Below are positions 59,476 to 64,000 of a stretch of DNA of 64,000 nucleotides, piece after piece (the first letter of the stretch is position 1; every line of letters begins with the position of its first letter). The DNA is from CAYJMQ01 sp964371555 (GTDB lineage Bacteria; Bdellovibrionota; JACOXK01; 2-02-FULL-40-11). The stretch covers positions 5,984 to 69,983 of the forward strand of contig CAYJMQ010000004.1 of the NCBI GenBank assembly GCA_964371555.1, written 5' to 3'. Both the position numbers and the translations under genes were made by a program. The notes beneath the pieces are model-generated. The model was given only the letters and a program-made list of their open reading frames with translations, ran no database searches and was not told the DNA's origin.

Positions 59476-59504
59476 TTGACTCAATGATTACTAACGATTA
59501 CTTA
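59476..59504 (+). promoter_or_regulatory. Possible promoter of the thiolase gene
   Basis: TTGACT (59476-59481), 17 bases, TACTTA (59499-59504), with the family-supported ATG at 59517 only 12 bases later. No Shine-Dalgarno is seen. The -10 box is weak, so this is a tentative near-leaderless case. Confidence 0.4.
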
Positions 59505-59516
59505 AACGGTTCTCTT

Positions 59517-60713
59517 ATGAAAAACATCGTCATCGTCTCTGCGGCGCGAACCCCTATTGGAAGTTTTAATGGAGCGTTGAGCAAAACCCCCGCCCCTAAA
59601 CTCGGCGCGCATGTGATTTCAGAAGCTCTCAAACGCGCGTCGATAAAACCCGACGATGTCTCTCAGGTCATCATGGGGTGCGTTCTTACGGCGGGCATCG
59701 GCCAGGCCCCCGCCCGGCAGGCCGCAATATTTTCGGGAATCCCCTCGACAGTTCCTGCGATGACCGTCGGAAAAGTATGCGGGTCGGGACTGAAAGCTGT
59801 CATGCTCGCCAAAAACGCGATCGAAGTTGGGGAATCTGAAATTGTGGTTGCGGGCGGCATGGAAAATATGAGCCTGGCGCCGCATCTTCTTGAAAAATCG
59901 CGCGGCGGCTATCGCCTGGGACATGTCCAGATTTCCGACTCAATGATTAAAGACGGACTCTGGGATGTCTATCACCAGTTCCACATGGGATCTGCCGCCG
60001 AACTCTGCGCGAAAAAATACCGGTTTTCGCAGCGGGAGCAGGATGATTTTGCAAAAGAGAGCTACCTCAGGGCCCGGCGGGCAGAAAAGGAAGGTCTCTT
60101 TAAAGAAGAAATCGCCCCTTTTGCAACGACCGATGCCAAAGGAAATCCCCAAACGATCAGCCAGGACGAAGAACCCCAAAAATTTTCCCCCGAAAAAATT
60201 CCAGGGCTTCGGCCGGCATTTGAAAAAAATGGAACGGTAACCGCGGCCAACGCATCCAAAATTAATGACGGCGCGGCGGCCGTTGTGCTGATGCCGGAAG
60301 AGCTTGCAAAAAAGCGCGGCCTCATTGACAAGAATAATTGGCCTTTGGCAAGAATCATCGCGCAAGTCGATGTTGCCGGGGCCCCGGAATGGTTTACAAC
60401 AGCGCCGATTGCCGCCATCCAAAAAGTGCTTTCAAAAGCAAATCTTTCCGTGGAAGAGATAGATCTTTTTGAAATCAATGAAGCCTTCGCAGTCGTGTCC
60501 CTGGCGGTGATGAAAGAGCTTTCACTCGACCCAAAAAAAATCAATATACATGGCGGCGCTGTCGCTCTCGGTCATCCGATCGGCGCAAGCGGCGCAAGGA
60601 TTCTCACAACGCTCCTCTACGCGATGAAACGCCAGCAGGTCAAACGAGGCCTCGCCGCCATCTGCATCGGCGGCGGCGAAGCAAGCGCGATGGTTGTGGA
60701 ATCGGTTTCTTAA
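59517..60713 (+). CDS. Acetyl-CoA C-acetyltransferase (thiolase)
   Basis: Condenses two acetyl-CoA to acetoacetyl-CoA or the reverse. From the ATG at 59517 the product is 398 residues: nucleophile C88 in KVCGSGLKAV, the NEAFAVV segment, H in GGAVALGHPIGASGAR, and the second catalytic cysteine in CIGGGEAS. The frame is open 11 codons further (59484), but those codons contain the predicted promoter. It may serve fatty-acid oxidation, butanoate or polyhydroxyalkanoate metabolism; no partner genes are adjacent. Confidence 0.95.
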   Translation: MKNIVIVSAARTPIGSFNGALSKTPAPKLGAHVISEALKRASIKPDDVSQVIMGCVLTAGIGQAPARQAAIFSGIPSTVPAMTVGKVCGSGLKAVMLAKNAIEVGESEIVVAGGMENMSLAPHLLEKSRGGYRLGHVQISDSMIKDGLWDVYHQFHMGSAAELCAKKYRFSQREQDDFAKESYLRARRAEKEGLFKEEIAPFATTDAKGNPQTISQDEEPQKFSPEKIPGLRPAFEKNGTVTAANASKINDGAAAVVLMPEELAKKRGLIDKNNWPLARIIAQVDVAGAPEWFTTAPIAAIQKVLSKANLSVEEIDLFEINEAFAVVSLAVMKELSLDPKKINIHGGAVALGHPIGASGARILTTLLYAMKRQQVKRGLAAICIGGGEASAMVVESVS

Positions 60714-60770
60714 ATCCATTTCTTTCGGGCAGGTTGTCTTTTTTTTTTCACGATGCTAGAGTTCTGAACT

Positions 60771-61691
60771 ATGGGAAAAGACGGGGGAAAAAGGATTGAA
60801 GGCCTTGCCAATATCAATGGACGAATACAGTCGCTCAGCGCCGCTTCTGTTCCGGTTCTGGATCATGGTTTTCTTTACGGGGATTCCGTGTTTGAGACGA
60901 TGCGAACGATAGGCGGCTATCCATTCCAGCTTTCGAAACATATCGATCGCCTGTTTCATTCGGCAGAGGGGTTGAGTCTTAAAATCCCTGTCACAAAAAA
61001 GGGGCTGGGGGATGAGGTTTTTCGCACCCTCAGGGCCTACTATAAAAAATATCCAAAATCTGAACTCTACGTTCGTATTGTTGTGACGCGCGGCTATGGA
61101 GATATTGGTTTTGATCCAAAACTCTGCCCGCGGCCGACGCTTCTTATGATCGTCAAAAAAATTCGCCCGCTCGCCCAAAAATTCTATGAAGATGGAATTA
61201 ACGTTGCGGTTGTCTCTGTCATTCGAAATCACCCGCGGGCATTGGATCCCAACATTAAATCCGGGAACTATCTAAACAATGTGCTGGCCTTTATTGAAGC
61301 GAAAAAGCGGGGGGCAAATGACGCCATTTTGTTGAATGAAGAAGGCTTCCTTACGGAAGCGTCAAACAGCAATCTGTTTCTTGTTAAAAATGGCATGGTG
61401 ATGACGCCGTCTATTGAGAGCGGGGTATTAAAGGGATTGACGCGGGCGTTTATTATAGAGGTGGCAAAAAAACATGGCATGAACGTTGAAGAAAGAAAAA
61501 TTAAAAAGGAAGAGCTGTTTCAGGCCGATGAATGTTTTCTTTCAAGCGTTTTAAAAAGGGTTCTTCCTGTCACCCGGTGCAATTTAAAAGCAATCGGCGG
61601 CGGAAGCGTAGGGCCTGTTGTAAAAAAATTGCTGCAATGGTTTGACAAAGAGGCAGAGCTTGCCACAGTCCGCCAAATGGAGAGAAATTGA
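60771..61691 (+). CDS. Class IV PLP aminotransferase (branched-chain aminotransferase or aminodeoxychorismate lyase type)
   Basis: 306 residues: VLDHGFLYGDSVFETMR near the N terminus, RLFHSAEGL, the PLP-binding lysine in NIKSGNYLNN, and EASNSNLFLV, GVLKGLTRAF further on, all fold IV features. The exact substrate (branched-chain amino acids, D-amino acids or aminodeoxychorismate) cannot be fixed by eye. A weak promoter pair, TTGTCT-17-TAGAGT (60734-60762), ends 8 bases before the ATG, with no Shine-Dalgarno. The lytic transglycosylase gene starts within its stop codon. Confidence 0.9.
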   Translation: MGKDGGKRIEGLANINGRIQSLSAASVPVLDHGFLYGDSVFETMRTIGGYPFQLSKHIDRLFHSAEGLSLKIPVTKKGLGDEVFRTLRAYYKKYPKSELYVRIVVTRGYGDIGFDPKLCPRPTLLMIVKKIRPLAQKFYEDGINVAVVSVIRNHPRALDPNIKSGNYLNNVLAFIEAKKRGANDAILLNEEGFLTEASNSNLFLVKNGMVMTPSIESGVLKGLTRAFIIEVAKKHGMNVEERKIKKEELFQADECFLSSVLKRVLPVTRCNLKAIGGGSVGPVVKKLLQWFDKEAELATVRQMERN

Positions 61692-63736
61692 TCCCACAGT
61701 TAGTGGCAGCGGGTTGTATATTACTGAATTGTTCATCACATGGAAAAATAGAAATCCCTATTGATCGCGCTCCCTATGAAAGTCTTCAAAGAGAAGCGCT
61801 GATCTCGGAAATTCAAAATAAAACGGCAGAATATCAAAAACTTCCTGACCCGCTCCACCCTGAGAAATCGCCTGAGAAATCGCCTGAGAAATCGTATGAA
61901 AAACCGTATCTCGAACTGACACTCGGCTATCTCAACTATCAGAGGAGATCTCTCAAGGAAGCGCAAATCTATTTTACGAAAGCCCTGACCCCTCTCGATT
62001 TTTCGCTCAGGGAATATGCGCTCTATTATCTTGGCCAGATGAAACTCGAAACGGGAAAATGCAAAGAGGCCGGGGTGTTTCATCGCGAGCTTCTCGAAAA
62101 ATATCCGGAAAGTGTCGCCAAGAACCGTCTTGAAAAAGTCTGGCGGGAGCTTTGCGAACCCAAAAAAGAGCTCTCTCCGCCCCCTTTAACCCGTGAAGAG
62201 AAATTAACGCAGCTTCGTCTCAATCTTTATGAACGGGCCCTGAAAAATCAGCGCGATAAAAATTATCCCGTCGCGATTCGACAGTTTCAAAAATTTCTAA
62301 ACAGCGTAGACAGCCAGCATCCCAAGGTGGAATCGGCGCTGGAGAAGCTTCTTGCAATCTATAAAAGACTGAACGACAAACAAAAACAGCTTCGATACCT
62401 GACGCTGCTCGCGCGATACCAGAAAGCGGATCCGCAGAAATTCCCCTACTCTCCCAAATGGCTTCTGGAACTGGCAAAATTTCATTGGAATCAGGAGCGC
62501 CCTGAGATCGCCAAAAAATATATCCAGCTTTTGATCGATTGGCCCTATCATCGCTATCTTTCGAATGGTTATTTTATTTTTTCAAAAATCGCGGCTGAGA
62601 ACAAAGACTTTCAGCGGGCAAAGGAATGGATCGATCTTTCGGCGGCGCCAAACATCCGCCCGCAGGTTGAGGAAGAAATTTCATATCTTCGGGGATGGTA
62701 CGCCTACCGGGCGGCAGACTATAAAGCCGCCGTTGAACGTTTTAGGCAATTCAGGCGCGACTACCCCGAGTCTGACTACTTCGACACCGCCACCTACTGG
62801 CTCGCGCAGACATGCAAAAAAATGGGGGATACCGGCGAGGCAAATGATTATTTTGACGAACTCGCGGATAAGAATCCCTATTCATACTATGGCATCCGTT
62901 CGCTCTCCTATTTAAAAAAACAGAGAAAAGCGCTTCAGTTTGAAAAGCAGCTTATTTTTCGCTATTCGAAACACGCGTTTGGAAGCGACCATATCGCCCC
63001 ATTTCTAAAAGGTGAAAAACTGATTCATCTTGGATTTGGCAAAGACGGCGTCGATGAACTCCGCTCCGCGACGACGCTGCCTGACTTTCTCAACACACCG
63101 TGGTTATTTCAATATTACATTGCGACTCTCTATCATCTCGGCAAAGACTATATTTCTTCGTTTATCCTCTTGAACCAACTTCAGAAAAAATATCTCGACG
63201 ATCTCCCCGACGAACATCTGCTTCTTCTCTACCCGAAACGATATTGGGATCTCATTCAAAAATATGCCGGGAAATTTTCTCTCGACCCATTTTTAATTCT
63301 TTCAGTCATGCGCCAGGAGAGCGCATTCGATCCAAACGCTGTCTCCCCCGCCGATGCCATGGGCCTTTTGCAGATGACCCCCTATATGGGAAAAGTGATG
63401 GCAAAGCGCCTGAAACGAAAATGGCGCCAAAATGATCTTTTCGATCCTGACAAAAATCTTCTCTATAGCACTTTTTATCTCTCCCACCTCATGAAGAAAT
63501 TTAATGGAAATCTTGTTTTTGTTCTTGCAAGCTACAACGCAAATGAAGAGGCCGCTCAAAAGTGGATCAGGCGATACTGGACAAATGACATTGAGGAATT
63601 CATTGAAGAGATTCCCTATAAAGAAACCCGCTCTTACGTAAAGCTCATCATGAGGAATTACACAAATAATCTCTTTGTTCATGAAGGGGTTTTTAAACCC
63701 GACTTGGGTTCTCCCTGGGCTTCGCTCTCGGAATAG
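61688..63736 (+). CDS. slt: Soluble lytic murein transglycosylase (Slt70-like) with TPR repeats
   Basis: 682 residues from a TTG start that overlaps the upstream stop (TTGA). A short hydrophobic N terminus with two cysteines (LVAAGCILLNC) suggests a lipoprotein. Helical TPR-like repeats follow over about 500 residues (LGYLNYQRRSLKEAQIYFTKAL, LAKFHWNQERPEIAKKYIQLL, and AYRAADYKAAVERFRQFRRDYPESDYF), then the SLT domain with catalytic glutamate in MRQESAFDPNAVS and GLLQMTP. It cleaves peptidoglycan glycan strands. A 12-bp unit is repeated three times (61859-61894), encoding EKSP repeats in the N-terminal linker. Confidence 0.93.
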   Translation: MIPQLVAAGCILLNCSSHGKIEIPIDRAPYESLQREALISEIQNKTAEYQKLPDPLHPEKSPEKSPEKSYEKPYLELTLGYLNYQRRSLKEAQIYFTKALTPLDFSLREYALYYLGQMKLETGKCKEAGVFHRELLEKYPESVAKNRLEKVWRELCEPKKELSPPPLTREEKLTQLRLNLYERALKNQRDKNYPVAIRQFQKFLNSVDSQHPKVESALEKLLAIYKRLNDKQKQLRYLTLLARYQKADPQKFPYSPKWLLELAKFHWNQERPEIAKKYIQLLIDWPYHRYLSNGYFIFSKIAAENKDFQRAKEWIDLSAAPNIRPQVEEEISYLRGWYAYRAADYKAAVERFRQFRRDYPESDYFDTATYWLAQTCKKMGDTGEANDYFDELADKNPYSYYGIRSLSYLKKQRKALQFEKQLIFRYSKHAFGSDHIAPFLKGEKLIHLGFGKDGVDELRSATTLPDFLNTPWLFQYYIATLYHLGKDYISSFILLNQLQKKYLDDLPDEHLLLLYPKRYWDLIQKYAGKFSLDPFLILSVMRQESAFDPNAVSPADAMGLLQMTPYMGKVMAKRLKRKWRQNDLFDPDKNLLYSTFYLSHLMKKFNGNLVFVLASYNANEEAAQKWIRRYWTNDIEEFIEEIPYKETRSYVKLIMRNYTNNLFVHEGVFKPDLGSPWASLSE

Positions 63737-63818
63737 GCTCTCCCTCAAAAAAGAGCTAGAAATTCATTTCTGATGCCGTCCTTCTTTTTATTCCATTGGT
63801 CATTTCATTGGCCATTGA

Positions 63819-64000
63819 TCATTGGCTATTCCATCGGTAACCAAAGGTTATCTGCGCTCTCCATCTGTTGTGTTCGCCACAAAGAATCCGTAGGTTTTCT
63901 TCCGATGATTTTCCCCATTTACCTTCAGGAAACTTATGCCTCAGTATCTCCTTTGCCCTCTCAATCTTTTCTGCCAGCCCTTCCTCTGCCACAAATTCAA
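63819..64000 (-). pseudogene. Degenerate 3' part of an HNH endonuclease gene
   Basis: The minus-strand frame from the window edge reads FVAEEGLAEKIERAKEILRH, then KFPEGKWGK, then SSEENLRILCGEHNRW and RAQITFG before a TGA. The ENLRxLCxxHNxxRA signature marks an HNH nuclease family common in delta-proteobacteria-like genomes. In complete members, the KFPEG region and the HNH end are separated by a longer stretch holding the CxxC and DHIxPxxxGG core; here they are joined directly, so the nuclease core seems deleted. The 5' part lies outside the window. Confidence 0.6.

Noticed and set aside
59619..60544. Minus-strand frames of up to 160 codons opposite the thiolase gene
   Set aside because: Shadow frames of a well-conserved gene with GC-rich third positions; no ribosome sites or domains.
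1..64000. CRISPR arrays, rRNA genes, complete insertion sequences or prophage genes
   Set aside because: No spaced direct repeats, rRNA sequence, transposase, integrase or phage structural genes were seen.

Overview
The window reads as a chromosomal segment of a Gram-negative (two-membrane) bacterium. It carries outer-membrane barrels, lipoproteins, BamB, TolC-like factors, ExbB/ExbD and an NlpD-type peptidase. The classic proteobacterial order thrS-infC-rpmI-rplT-pheS-pheT-ihfA, an ihfA-linked MerR gene, yfgM-bamB-der synteny, Lon and a sigma-54 promoter point to a delta-proteobacteria-like lineage. Finer placement would be a guess. Base composition is moderate, with visibly AT-richer islands at about 8.1-9.5 kb and 33-41 kb and a GC-richer patch at about 9.7-12.3 kb.

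Layout: 1-0.8 kb holds the 3' part of guaA. 0.8-8.06 kb holds tRNA-Val, the translation operon (infC starts with AUU; pheT lacks its usual tRNA-binding domain), ihfA, a MerR regulator and tRNA-Pro. 8.1-9.5 kb is an AT-rich block of three uncharacterised genes behind tRNA-Pro. 9.6-12.3 kb has a beta carbonic anhydrase, an NhaR-like regulator and purC. 12.3-19.3 kb (minus strand) encodes envelope proteins: a DUF2784-like protein, a START-like secreted protein, an EF-hand lipoprotein, an outer-membrane barrel and a DCC/lipase-maturation-factor fusion. 19.4-20.7 kb has two Fe-S assembly genes (ygfZ, A-type carrier). 21-25.7 kb has yfgM-bamB, an inserted barrel gene, der and rnc. 25.8-31.7 kb has two small membrane proteins, a porin and the sulfur-transfer set mtaB-mnmA-iscS.

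31.7-40.9 kb is the most distinctive region. A CsoR-family repressor sits beside a perfect 15-bp inverted repeat that overlaps two divergent promoters. One side encodes an RND metal pump, a small periplasmic protein, a TolC-like factor and a monoheme-cytochrome/porin fusion. The other side encodes two lipoproteins flanking a second TolC-like protein. No ordinary periplasmic adaptor (membrane-fusion) gene is present.

41-46.2 kb has apt, a secreted caspase/legumain-like peptidase, and the surE operon with a 40-residue basic protein. 46.2-52.4 kb has small proteins, a lipoprotein behind a consensus sigma-54 promoter, lon, exbB-exbD, ftsB and a CcdA/DsbD-like membrane protein. 52.4-59.2 kb has an M16 peptidase pair (one member lacking the zinc motif), a secreted protein, a tiny basic protein, aroK and a large secreted M6 metalloprotease. 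59.3-64 kb has a repeat element, a thiolase, a class IV aminotransferase, an Slt-type lytic transglycosylase and the degenerate end of an HNH endonuclease gene.

Several genes without a Shine-Dalgarno sequence have a sigma-70-like -10 box only 6-12 bases before the ATG, suggesting leaderless mRNAs. Four genes and one intergenic spacer carry perfect 12- or 15-bp tandem duplications.
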